Below the pieces are notes generated by a model, which saw only the letters and a program-made list of their open reading frames with translations, did not search any database and had not been told where the DNA came from. Below, one piece after another: positions 8,440-15,578 of a stretch of DNA of 17,260 bases (its first letter is position 1; every line of letters begins with the position of its first letter). This DNA comes from Bifidobacterium breve (GTDB taxonomy: Bacteria > Actinomycetota > Acidimicrobiia > IMCC26256 > PALSA-555): the NCBI GenBank assembly GCA_945889545.1, contig CAMDCC010000022.1, positions 1 to 17,260 on the forward strand, given 5' to 3'. The translations under genes and the position numbers were made by a program.

Positions 8440-10317
8440 CTACGTGAGGCCGGCAGTCGGGAAGCCGCCCAGGTAGGTGAGCACTCGACCACCGATGAAC
8501 GCGGTGTAGTAGCGCGAGAGGGCTTCGAGCTTGTCGTCGAGTGTCCCCTCTCGCTCCCCGTCGGCAATCTCGAACGCACCGACGATCAGCGCAGGATCGG
8601 TCTTCTTGGACCGCAGCACACCGATCACGCCCGCGGCTTGCTCTTCTGCCAGGTCGAGCGCGGTACTCAATGCACTCTCGTGATCCAGGCCGATGAGCGT
8701 CAGGCCCTCGCCGAACTGGGCTCCCAGTGCGTAGTACTTCTCGATGAGTGCGGCCGAACGAGAGTAGAGCGCGACCGCGCCACCCAGGTTGGCGTATGCA
8801 CCGCTCTTGGCATTGCCAATGAGGTCGGGCAGCTGATCACTGATCACGTTCCCGCCGGAAACGGCGAACAGGTAGTCGAAGTCGTTGTTCGCATAGAAGT
8901 TGCGAACGTCGGCTTCGGTCGCACCAGCCGATTCGGCTTCGCTCTTGATGATCACGGTGTCGAATGCCTCGAGGTTCGCCTCAGCCGCCCGCCGGAAGAA
9001 CTTCGCGATGTCGGCGATCTTCGTGGTCCCGGCGATCTTCGGACCGGACAGGTTGCTCGAGAAGGTCTGGAGCTCCTTGGCTGCGTCGATCTGCGTGCCA
9101 GCGAGCTCCAAGACCACCGCACCAACCGTGTACTGGGTGAGCGCTTCCGCCTCGGTTGCCGCCTGATCTCCGGCAGCAAACAGATTGGTGGCGTAGTCCG
9201 ACAGCGCAAACGCGTCGATCGCGGTGCCGTAGGCGTCCATGAGACCTGCGGCTTCGCTCAACGTCTTCGGCTTGTAGCTCTTCAGGCTGTTGAAGAACGC
9301 ATCGATCTTGCCGCCGATCGCGGCGCTCGAGTTGATCTGGCTCAAGAACGCGTCGGCACCCTGCGTGAAGTAGATCTGGAGCGCCTGACCGGTCTTCGCC
9401 GCGGCGTTCGCAAACGCCGCGGCTTCCAACGCCTTGTTGTATGCACCTGCTTGCACGCCGTCGTTCCTGAACGCAATTGCTGCGTCGTATGCGTCAGACG
9501 CCTGGAAGAAGGTCTCGCTGACGCCCTCCTGGATCGTCGGGTCGAGCGCTGCGTACGCGCCGGCAGACGAGTCGGCCTCGGCCAACCAACCTTGTGTGAG
9601 GCTTTCGAGCGCGTCGTAAGCCTTCGGGCTCAGCTCGGTGTCGCCGCCCTGCGCACGTGGGAGGTCTTTGCCGGTGAACTCCTTGTAGGCCTCGTAGATG
9701 TCGGCGACTTCGATCACGTCGATGTTGTTCTCGTTTCCGAGATCCACCATGTCGATGAGGTTGCCGTCGAAGTCGGCCGAGTTGCGCTGACCATCGGGGA
9801 TCAGCATGACGGTCTTCTTCTTGTCGATTGCGCCTTGGATCTTGTACGGGATGCCGCCGACCGGCCCGATCGTGCCGTCAGGGTTGATCGTCCCCGTCAT
9901 GATCACGTTCTTCTTGAGCTTGTCGCCGCGCAGCAGCGAAAGCACCCCGACGGTGAGCAGCCCACCCGCGCTCGGCCCGTCGATGAGACCTTCGACGTCG
10001 TACGTGATCTCGACACCGGTGAGTGGGCTGCCGGTGATGAGCGTGGCCACTGTGGCCGCGTTCCAACCGGCGGCGCGCCACTGGTCGCCGGTACCAGCAA
10101 CCTCGTCCTCGGTGAACCCGACGCGGAACTCGCTGCCACCGGTGCGCATGCGGATGGTCGCACCGTTCGATCCACCGCTCGGCGGGTTGCCGCTGCGGAA
10201 GAAGAGGGCGTCGACATGCACCGACTTTTCGTTCCCGGCCGCCGCCGGGGCAACCAAACCAAGGGTCGTGATGGCGACGATGGCGAGCATCGCAACCGGC
10301 ATCCGGAGGCGGCGCAT
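8440..10317 (-). CDS. secreted Lon-type (S16) Ser/Lys protease with large helical C-terminal domain
   Basis: A 625-residue exported protein. Residues 1-28 form a signal peptide (basic start, hydrophobic core, cleavage near APAAA). A Lon-like proteolytic domain follows (about 30-210): the nucleophile motif DGPSAGG with Ser116, then GTINPDGTIGPVGGIPYKIQ with the general base Lys159. The Ser-Lys spacing of 43 residues equals that of E. coli Lon (Ser679/Lys722). There is no ATPase domain. The rest, about 400 residues, is Ala-rich and helical and unknown to me. The layout recalls predicted secreted S16 proteases known mostly from archaea (COG1750-like). The start was set at the ATG before the signal peptide, with AAAGGA 9 nt upstream (10327-10332); the frame extends 26 codons further without a better site. 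It is transcribed alone, divergent from the MoeB-like gene. Substrates are unknown. Confidence 0.88.
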   Translation of the reverse strand: MRRLRMPVAMLAIVAITTLGLVAPAAAGNEKSVHVDALFFRSGNPPSGGSNGATIRMRTGGSEFRVGFTEDEVAGTGDQWRAAGWNAATVATLITGSPLTGVEITYDVEGLIDGPSAGGLLTVGVLSLLRGDKLKKNVIMTGTINPDGTIGPVGGIPYKIQGAIDKKKTVMLIPDGQRNSADFDGNLIDMVDLGNENNIDVIEVADIYEAYKEFTGKDLPRAQGGDTELSPKAYDALESLTQGWLAEADSSAGAYAALDPTIQEGVSETFFQASDAYDAAIAFRNDGVQAGAYNKALEAAAFANAAAKTGQALQIYFTQGADAFLSQINSSAAIGGKIDAFFNSLKSYKPKTLSEAAGLMDAYGTAIDAFALSDYATNLFAAGDQAATEAEALTQYTVGAVVLELAGTQIDAAKELQTFSSNLSGPKIAGTTKIADIAKFFRRAAEANLEAFDTVIIKSEAESAGATEADVRNFYANNDFDYLFAVSGGNVISDQLPDLIGNAKSGAYANLGGAVALYSRSAALIEKYYALGAQFGEGLTLIGLDHESALSTALDLAEEQAAGVIGVLRSKKTDPALIVGAFEIADGEREGTLDDKLEALSRYYTAFIGGRVLTYLGGFPTAGLT

Positions 10318-10357
10318 CGTGCTGGATCCTTTCGAGATGTACGGGGGACCCCAGATT

Positions 10358-10370
10358 GTCACGCCGTGAC
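10358..10370. promoter_or_regulatory. 13-bp palindrome in the divergent promoter region
   Basis: GTCACG-C-CGTGAC is a perfect inverted repeat with a single central base. It stands 41 bp before the start of the secreted protease gene and 94 bp before the MoeB-like gene. This is the size and shape of a dimeric regulator site, most likely for the leftward gene. No clear -10 box was seen for that gene. Confidence 0.4.
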
Positions 10371-10416
10371 CACCCTCCGCCGGATCGAGGTTCACGATTC
10401 AGACCAACCCTCCAAG

Positions 10417-10464
10417 TTCCGACCCTTGGGAATTTCCGACCCTTCGGGTAACCTTTCACTCACC
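10417..10464 (+). promoter_or_regulatory. tandem TTCCGACCCTT repeat and leaderless-type promoter of the MoeB-like gene
   Basis: TTCCGACCCTT occurs at 10417-10427 and again at 10434-10444, a 17-bp period. The second copy merges into CCCTTCGGG-TAACCT (10440-10454), in which TAACCT (10449-10454) fits the actinobacterial TANNNT -10 form and ends 10 nt before the ATG. No Shine-Dalgarno sequence lies before the ATG. A leaderless or near-leaderless transcript is inferred. Confidence 0.5.
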
Positions 10465-11616
10465 ATGGCTGGTTTCCGAGACTTACTGACCGCTGCCCGC
10501 CAGCGCATCCGTGAGGTTGAGCCCGTCGACGCCGAGCCGCGCCTCGGTGAGGCCACGTTCCTCGACATCCGCGAGCTCGACGAGTACGAGCAGGGAACGA
10601 TCCCCGGCTCGGTCTTCATCCCCCGTGGGCACCTCGAGAGCAAGATCGAGAACACGGTCACCGACAAGGGCGCACCGATCGTCCTCTTCTGTGCCAGTGG
10701 GATCCGTTCGGCATTCGGCGCCGACACGCTCCAGCAGCTCGGCTACACCGACGTCGTCAACCTCGCCGGTGGCTTCGGGCGCTGGAAGAACGAGGGCCGA
10801 CCCTGGACCACGCCAGCCGTCCTGAACCCCGAGCAGCGCAACCGCTACGCCCGCCACCTCCTGCTACCCGAGGTGGGCGAAGCCGGCCAGCAGAAGCTGC
10901 TCGAGTCCCGGGTGCTGCTCCTCGGCGCGGGTGGCCTGGGCTCCCCCGCTGCGCTGTACCTCGCGGCCGCCGGCGTCGGCACACTCGGCATCGTCGACAT
11001 GGATGTGGTCGACGAATCGAACCTGCAACGCCAGATCCTCCACAACATGGATCGCATCGGTGAGCGCAAGGTCGACTCGGCGAAGAAGACGCTCACGCAG
11101 CTCAATCCCGATGTCGACGTGGTCACCTACGACGTGCGCTTCGGCGCCGACAACGTGCTCGACATCCTCAACGGCTACGACGTGGTCGTCGACGGCACCG
11201 ACAACTTCCCGACGCGCTACCTCTTGAATGACGCGGCGCTCATCAAGCGCATCCCCGTCGTGCACGGTTCGATCTTCCGCTTCGAGGGACAGATCACGGT
11301 GTTCAAGCCGTATGAGGGCCCGTGTTACCGATGCATGCTCCCCGAACCGCCGCCCGCAGAGCTCGCACCGAGCTGCGCCGAGGCCGGTGTGCTCGGCGTG
11401 CTGCCGGGGATCATCGGCTCGCTCCAGGCGCTCGAGGCGATCAAGCTGCTCCTCGAGCTCGGCGACCCGCTCATCGGTCGCCTCCTCGCGTACGACGCGC
11501 TCGAGACGAGCTTCCGCACCTTCAAGGTGCGCCGCGACCCGGCGTGCCCCACCTGCGGCGAGGACGCCGGCGAAATTACTATCGCCGAATACGACGACTT
11601 GTGCATGCCTCACTGA
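10465..11616 (+). CDS. rhodanese-ThiF/MoeB fusion, sulfur-carrier protein adenylyltransferase
   Basis: Activates the C-terminal glycine of a ubiquitin-like sulfur carrier (MoaD-, ThiS- or CysO-like) by adenylation and passes sulfur to it, for molybdopterin, thiamine or cysteine synthesis; cytoplasmic. The 383-residue protein has an N-terminal rhodanese domain (about 10-115) with active loop CASGIR (Cys76-Arg81). A ThiF/MoeB domain follows (about 120-383): GAGGLGS (154-160), DMDVVDESNLQRQ (178-190), DGTDN (243-247), the CAEAG loop with Cys304, and two zinc pairs, Cys287/Cys290 and Cys361/Cys364. The domain order is the reverse of MOCS3 and mycobacterial MoeZ, where rhodanese is C-terminal. The ATG was chosen because the rhodanese fold begins just after it; the frame runs open for 609 more codons upstream but only as antisense of the protease gene. 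The carrier protein is not in this window. Confidence 0.92.
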   Translation: MAGFRDLLTAARQRIREVEPVDAEPRLGEATFLDIRELDEYEQGTIPGSVFIPRGHLESKIENTVTDKGAPIVLFCASGIRSAFGADTLQQLGYTDVVNLAGGFGRWKNEGRPWTTPAVLNPEQRNRYARHLLLPEVGEAGQQKLLESRVLLLGAGGLGSPAALYLAAAGVGTLGIVDMDVVDESNLQRQILHNMDRIGERKVDSAKKTLTQLNPDVDVVTYDVRFGADNVLDILNGYDVVVDGTDNFPTRYLLNDAALIKRIPVVHGSIFRFEGQITVFKPYEGPCYRCMLPEPPPAELAPSCAEAGVLGVLPGIIGSLQALEAIKLLLELGDPLIGRLLAYDALETSFRTFKVRRDPACPTCGEDAGEITIAEYDDLCMPH

Positions 11617-11633
11617 CGTTCACTGACGAGGTT

Positions 11634-12170
11634 GTGCGAAAGCACCTCCGGCGCTCACACAACCGAGTCACAAAGGTCAAGAAAGAGGTCAAGACCCACC
11701 TCGGGGTGATTGTCCTCGCAGTGCTTGTTGCTGGGTGTGCGGTGCCGCAGGTTGCTTCGGATCCTGTGCATTGGGGGGTGCCGGCTGACTCGGGTACTGG
11801 GCGGCGGATCGTCTATCGAAAGCCGACGCAGCAGGTGTGGCTCGTCGACGCGTCGGGCGCCGTCATCGACGCGTTCTTGGTTTCGGGTCGCCTAAATAAT
11901 CCGAACCCGGGTACGTACCAGGTGTTCCGCAAGATCAACCCTGGATCGTCAGGCAGCTTGCGCCTTCCCTACTTCGTGGGCTTCGCCTACGGAGCGACGA
12001 CCGACATCGGGTTCCACGGCATCCCGCTGTACCCGAACGGCGAGCAGATCCAGAGCATCTTCGAGCTCGGGCAGCCGCTGTCCCACGGTTGTGTGCGCGT
12101 CGCTCAGGACAAGGCTTTGGAGATCTGGAACTGGGCCGACTTCGGCACCACCGTGGTGGTGATTGGCTAG
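11634..12170 (+). CDS. L,D-transpeptidase (YkuD) lipoprotein
   Basis: Predicted peptidoglycan cross-linker forming 3-3 links, or attaching proteins to the wall, outside the membrane. From the GTG used here it has 178 residues: a strongly basic first 20, a hydrophobic core and the lipobox LVAGC with Cys35, suggesting an exported lipoprotein. The YkuD catalytic signature is complete: FHG with His128, then SHGCVR with His151 and the nucleophile Cys153. The protein is short, essentially one catalytic domain without an added wall-binding or Ig-like domain. The start is uncertain: GTG 11634 has GAGG only 2 nt upstream, and GTG 11706 would remove the basic region and leave a poor signal. It begins 17 bp after the MoeB-like gene and may be co-transcribed, though no functional link is apparent. 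A repeated CACTGACG (11611 and 11621) lies just upstream. Confidence 0.85.
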   Translation: MRKHLRRSHNRVTKVKKEVKTHLGVIVLAVLVAGCAVPQVASDPVHWGVPADSGTGRRIVYRKPTQQVWLVDASGAVIDAFLVSGRLNNPNPGTYQVFRKINPGSSGSLRLPYFVGFAYGATTDIGFHGIPLYPNGEQIQSIFELGQPLSHGCVRVAQDKALEIWNWADFGTTVVVIG

Positions 12171-12187
12171 CTGCTGGCTCAGTCGCT

Positions 12188-13837
12188 TCAGCGCGTGGCG
12201 TCTGGGAGCTTGACCGTTGCCAGTCGCACGACGATGGTCGCACCCGTGGTCGCAGGACGCGGCCGGGCCGTCTTCGCCCGAGGCATGTTCTCCAGCTGAG
12301 GGAGATCGGGAAGCGACGCCGTGCGGTAGTCGACCCCAGGCGGCTTGACGCCGCCGAGCAGCTCGTTGAACGTGACGAGGTCGTTCTCGAACCCAGCGAC
12401 GGGTTCGCCCGTACAGGGCACCAGCGCCTCGAGATCCGACGGCAGGCTGGTCTCGAACGCATTGTCGGCGAAGCAGTTCCGACCGTCGTCGGTCGCGGTT
12501 TTGAGCGTGCTCACCAGCAGGAGATCGAAGCGGGCGCTGTCGCGCACCACGTTGCTGCGAACGGTGTTCCGCTTCGCGTCGAAGTCGATCGCTTCCGGGT
12601 TGTCGGGGTCGATGATGGTCTCGGGGAGAGCAATGACGCCGATGCCCGCGATGTCGTGGTCGTACACCAGGTTGCGAGTCACCACGTTCTCGTTGCCACC
12701 GGCGACCAGGATGCCGTTCCCGATCGCGATCTCAGCAATCTCGATCGCGCCGGTTGAGGCATTGTTGTTCGAGTACACCTCGTTCCCGACGATCGTCGTG
12801 CCGTGCTGCGGGTACAGCGCCTCCCCCGTGCCGCTGTTGGGAACGATCCCGACGCGGTTGTCGTGGAACGACGACCGCGCGATCACCAAGTTGCCACCCG
12901 AGTTCGTCCCGGAGTACCCGATGCCATTCCACTCGGCTTCGACATCGATGATCACGGCGTTGCACGGGAAGCACTGCCCGATGTAGAAGCCTGCATCCGG
13001 GCTACCAGCAGCGTATGAGTGGTCGAACTGACCGTCAACGGAGTCGAATGCGAAGATGCCGTAGTCGCCATTCCTGATCGCGTTCAGGTACGAGCCGCGA
13101 TACCCGCGCACGCCTGTCCAGAAGAAGCCGTTCGTCTTGAAGTTGCGGGCGGTGATGTTCTCGATCGCCACGCCGTCGGCGAACACTTTGAAGCCGTTCT
13201 CGTGACCGGGCTCCTCGCTGAACTCGCCGTCGACGATCGTCTCGTTGCGGTCCTCGCCGCGGATCACGATGTCGTGCTGCTTGGGTCCAACCGTGATCGC
13301 TTCGTGGTACACGCCGGGCGCGACGAGCACGAGCGCGCCCGGCTTGGCGGCATCGACCGCTTGTTGGATGGTGGGGAAGTCGTCGGGCACTCGAAGGGTT
13401 CCGCCACGCCGACGCGCGTTCGACGTGCTGCGATCTTCGTGGGCGGCGGCTGGGTCGACGACGACCACGGTCCCGCGTTGACCGACGCCGGGGGCGCCGT
13501 GGAGGGAGCAGTAGTAGGCGTAGGTCCCTGGTTCGGAGAAGGTGAACTCGTAGCGCCCGTCGGCAGGAATGTTCGAGCCGAAGTCTGAACCGCGGTTGGG
13601 AACGACGTTGTGACGACTGCGACCGTGATTGACCCAGCGAACCGTGGTGCCCGGAACGATCTCCACGCGCTTGGGCGCGAAGACGTTGTCGCGCACATCT
13701 ACCGTCACCGTGTCAGAGGGTGTCTGCGACGAAGCCGCCGCACCGGCCGGGACCGGCGCAAGGTGGTCGACACCGCCGACGACTGCGGCGGTGAGCACCA
13801 TCAGAACCACACACCCTCGTCGCAACACGGCTGTCAT
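12188..13837 (-). CDS. secreted cupredoxin plus NosD-like beta-helix protein
   Basis: A 549-residue exported protein. Residues 1-35 are a signal peptide ending near PAGAAA. A plastocyanin-like domain (about 42-128) follows, with likely copper ligands His76 (RHNVV), Cys110 and His113 (YYCSLHG); the usual axial Met position is Gln120. After a short linker comes a right-handed parallel beta-helix (about 145-450) opening with VPDDFPTIQQAVDAAKPGALVLVAPGVY-type sequence and running through many Asn- and Gly-rich turns, as in NosD and pectate-lyase-like proteins. The C-terminus is a Pro/Arg-rich tail. Function is not established: extracellular copper-linked redox chemistry or polysaccharide binding are both open. 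The ATG overlaps the pepA stop (ATGA), and GGAGGA lies 7 nt upstream (13845-13850), so it is the second gene of a coupled pair. The longer upstream frame is antiparallel noise from pepA. Confidence 0.88.
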   Translation of the reverse strand: MTAVLRRGCVVLMVLTAAVVGGVDHLAPVPAGAAASSQTPSDTVTVDVRDNVFAPKRVEIVPGTTVRWVNHGRSRHNVVPNRGSDFGSNIPADGRYEFTFSEPGTYAYYCSLHGAPGVGQRGTVVVVDPAAAHEDRSTSNARRRGGTLRVPDDFPTIQQAVDAAKPGALVLVAPGVYHEAITVGPKQHDIVIRGEDRNETIVDGEFSEEPGHENGFKVFADGVAIENITARNFKTNGFFWTGVRGYRGSYLNAIRNGDYGIFAFDSVDGQFDHSYAAGSPDAGFYIGQCFPCNAVIIDVEAEWNGIGYSGTNSGGNLVIARSSFHDNRVGIVPNSGTGEALYPQHGTTIVGNEVYSNNNASTGAIEIAEIAIGNGILVAGGNENVVTRNLVYDHDIAGIGVIALPETIIDPDNPEAIDFDAKRNTVRSNVVRDSARFDLLLVSTLKTATDDGRNCFADNAFETSLPSDLEALVPCTGEPVAGFENDLVTFNELLGGVKPPGVDYRTASLPDLPQLENMPRAKTARPRPATTGATIVVRLATVKLPDATR

Positions 13838-15480
13838 CGTATGGTCCTCCTCGCGGAGGCCCGCTTCTTCACGGCCTTCTTGACCGCCTTCTTCTTCACC
13901 GACTTCTTCACCGACTTCTTCACCGATTTCTTCACCGACTTCTTCACGGACTTCTTCGCTGGCTTCCTTGCCTTGGGCGTCGGCGGGTCGAACGTGCGGG
14001 CGACCTCGACGAGCGTGCGCACGGCGAACCCGGTTCCACCCTTCGCCAGCTCGCCGTCGTCGCTTGCGGCTCGCGCCGGGCCCGCGATGTCGAGATGCAC
14101 CCACGGGATGTCGTCGACGAACGCTTCCAAGAACAGGCCGGCGGTGAGTGCACCGCCCATGCCGCTCGTGCCGATGTTGCGCAGGTCGGCGATCTCGGAC
14201 TCGAGCAGCTTGCGATACTCGTCGGGGAGCGGAAGCGTCCACATCGGCTCACCCACGCGCTCCGATGCGGCGCGCACGGCTTCGACCCAGGCATCGTGAT
14301 TGCCCATCACGCCCGCGATCTTCTCGCCGAGCGCGACCACACACGCACCCGTAAGGGTGGCCGCGTCGATGATCGCGTCGACCTTGTCGGATGCTGCGAG
14401 CGCGAGCGCATCGGCCAGGATCAGCCGGCCTTCGGCATCGGTATTGAGCACTTCCACGGTCGTGCCGCTGCGCATCTTGAGCACATCGCCCGGGCGGATC
14501 GCGTTCCCGCTCGGCATGTTCTCGACCATCGGCGCATACGCAACGACGCGATGCCGCACACCGAGGGCACGCAAGGTGGACATCGCGGCGAGCACCGCGG
14601 CCGCGCCACCCATGTCGGTCTTCATCGTCTCCATGCCGGCCGCTGTCTTGAGCGACAGGCCACCGGAGTCGAACGTGACCCCTTTCCCGACAAGCGCGAG
14701 CGTCCCGCGCGCCTTGGCGCGGGTGGGCTCGTAGACGACCTTCACAAAGCGAGGCGGACTCGTGGAACCTTGCCCGACGCCGAGCACGCCGCCCATCCGG
14801 AGTGTGCGCATCTGCGCCTCACTCATCACCGTCACGCTTACGCCCTTGCCCGCGAGCAGACGACGGGCTGCGGCTGCGAACTGCGCCGGAGACTTCGCGC
14901 CCGACGGCTCGTTGACCATGTCACGAGCCCATGCGACCGCGTCGGTGATGACCTTTGCGTTCTTGAGCGCGGCATCAACCTTGGCCCCACCAACACCCAC
15001 AAGCACGACGCGTCGCACGCGCGACGGCTGACCTTCCGACTTGTACTCGAGGAAGCGGTACGAACCAAGCGCGAAGCCCTCGGCGACCGCGCCCGCGGCA
15101 ACGTCGGGATCGAGTCCGTCGGCCGCGGCAGCCAACGTCGTGGCGACGCTCGTGGCCTTCGATGCGCGCCGCACGACGGCGGCCCCAGCCCGCCGCAGCA
15201 CCGTTGTCGAAAGCTCAGCGCGCGGGCCGAGTCCAACGAGGACCGCAGTCTTCGCGAGTGAGCGTGCCGGCAACGGGACCGTCAGCGTCTCGCCAGGCTT
15301 GCCGCTGAACCCGGCTTCCTTGAGGAACGCAACGAGCCCACCGCCGAGCGCTTCATCGACGACATCAACCCCTGGTGCATCAACCCCTGGCCCGGGTTCA
15401 CGATCGGCAAAGAACGGAACGGCCAGAAGGTCGGCTCGTACCCGCGCGGCCGTCTGATTCGTGGTGCTGAACGCGATCAT
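13834..15480 (-). CDS. pepA: leucyl aminopeptidase (M17) with Lys-rich repeat tail
   Basis: A two-metal cytoplasmic aminopeptidase releasing N-terminal residues from peptides. The 548 residues comprise an N-terminal macro-like domain (about 1-170) and the M17 catalytic domain (about 180-500), with GKGVTFDSGG (Lys266, Asp271), MKTDMGG (286-292) and the family signature NTDAEGRL (346-353). Beyond the usual end, residues 503-548 form a tail of repeated Ser-Val-Lys-Lys units ending in Ala/Arg, resembling histone H1 or mycobacterial HU-type tails. The underlying DNA is a 12-bp tandem array. The tail is therefore an addition to the normal length of about 500. The ATG at 15480 has GGAG 8 nt upstream (15489-15492) and a -10-like TAGACT on the same strand (15503-15508). 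The stop overlaps the next gene by 4 bp. In E. coli PepA also binds DNA, so a DNA role for the tail is conceivable but inferred. Confidence 0.93.
   Translation of the reverse strand: MIAFSTTNQTAARVRADLLAVPFFADREPGPGVDAPGVDVVDEALGGGLVAFLKEAGFSGKPGETLTVPLPARSLAKTAVLVGLGPRAELSTTVLRRAGAAVVRRASKATSVATTLAAAADGLDPDVAAGAVAEGFALGSYRFLEYKSEGQPSRVRRVVLVGVGGAKVDAALKNAKVITDAVAWARDMVNEPSGAKSPAQFAAAARRLLAGKGVSVTVMSEAQMRTLRMGGVLGVGQGSTSPPRFVKVVYEPTRAKARGTLALVGKGVTFDSGGLSLKTAAGMETMKTDMGGAAAVLAAMSTLRALGVRHRVVAYAPMVENMPSGNAIRPGDVLKMRSGTTVEVLNTDAEGRLILADALALAASDKVDAIIDAATLTGACVVALGEKIAGVMGNHDAWVEAVRAASERVGEPMWTLPLPDEYRKLLESEIADLRNIGTSGMGGALTAGLFLEAFVDDIPWVHLDIAGPARAASDDGELAKGGTGFAVRTLVEVARTFDPPTPKARKPAKKSVKKSVKKSVKKSVKKSVKKKAVKKAVKKRASARRTIR
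13889..13960. repeat. 12-bp tandem repeat in the 3' end of pepA
   Basis: On the plus strand the unit GACTTCTTCACC recurs about five to six times with few changes (13901-13912, 13913-13924, 13925-13936, 13937-13948; degenerate copies on both sides). On the coding strand each unit encodes Ser-Val-Lys-Lys or a variant. The array keeps frame, so copy-number change would only alter tail length. Confidence 0.85.
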
Positions 15481-15502
15481 CTCGCCAACTCCATGGGCGG
15501 TG

Positions 15503-15533
15503 AGTCTATGGCCCGACTTGGCAGGCCCGACTT
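15503..15533 (-). promoter_or_regulatory. pepA promoter region with a 10-bp direct repeat
   Basis: On the minus strand TAGACT (15508-15503) fits a TANNNT -10 box and would give a leader of about 16 nt holding the GGAG ribosome site. Upstream of it GGCCCGACTT (plus-strand reading) occurs twice, at 15510-15519 and 15524-15533, a 14-bp period. This repeat covers where an activator or repressor could bind. Both points are read from sequence; function is inferred. Confidence 0.4.
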
Positions 15534-15557
15534 CGCGAACCCCATGGAGCACGTAAG

Positions 15558-15578
15558 CCCTCCGGTAGCCTTGCGGCG
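15558..15578 (+). promoter_or_regulatory. leaderless-type promoter of the UbiA-family gene
   Basis: CCCTCCGG (15558-15565) is followed at once by TAGCCT (15566-15571), a TANNNT -10 box, then 7 nt to the ATG. No ribosome site is present. The spacing places transcription start at or next to the A of the start codon. The same arrangement precedes metH. Confidence 0.6.

Noticed and set aside
8638..10464. A reading frame open for about 609 codons in front of the MoeB-like gene, which would make a 992-residue protein
   Set aside because: It is antisense to the secreted Lon-like protease, has no recognisable domain, and is explained by high GC and codon bias. The rhodanese domain starts cleanly at the ATG at 10465.
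13889..13960. CRISPR-like or satellite array
   Set aside because: The 12-bp units are contiguous without spacers and encode an in-frame protein tail.
13838..14242. A 135-codon N-terminal extension of the cupredoxin/beta-helix gene
   Set aside because: It is an out-of-frame reading of pepA, rich in Arg and Glu. The ATG at 13837 starts a clear signal peptide and has a strong ribosome site.
13610..14299. Plus-strand frame with a repeated Phe-Phe-Thr-Asp pattern resembling a repeat protein
   Set aside because: It is the complement of the Lys-rich tail repeat of pepA; no start signal or domain supports it.
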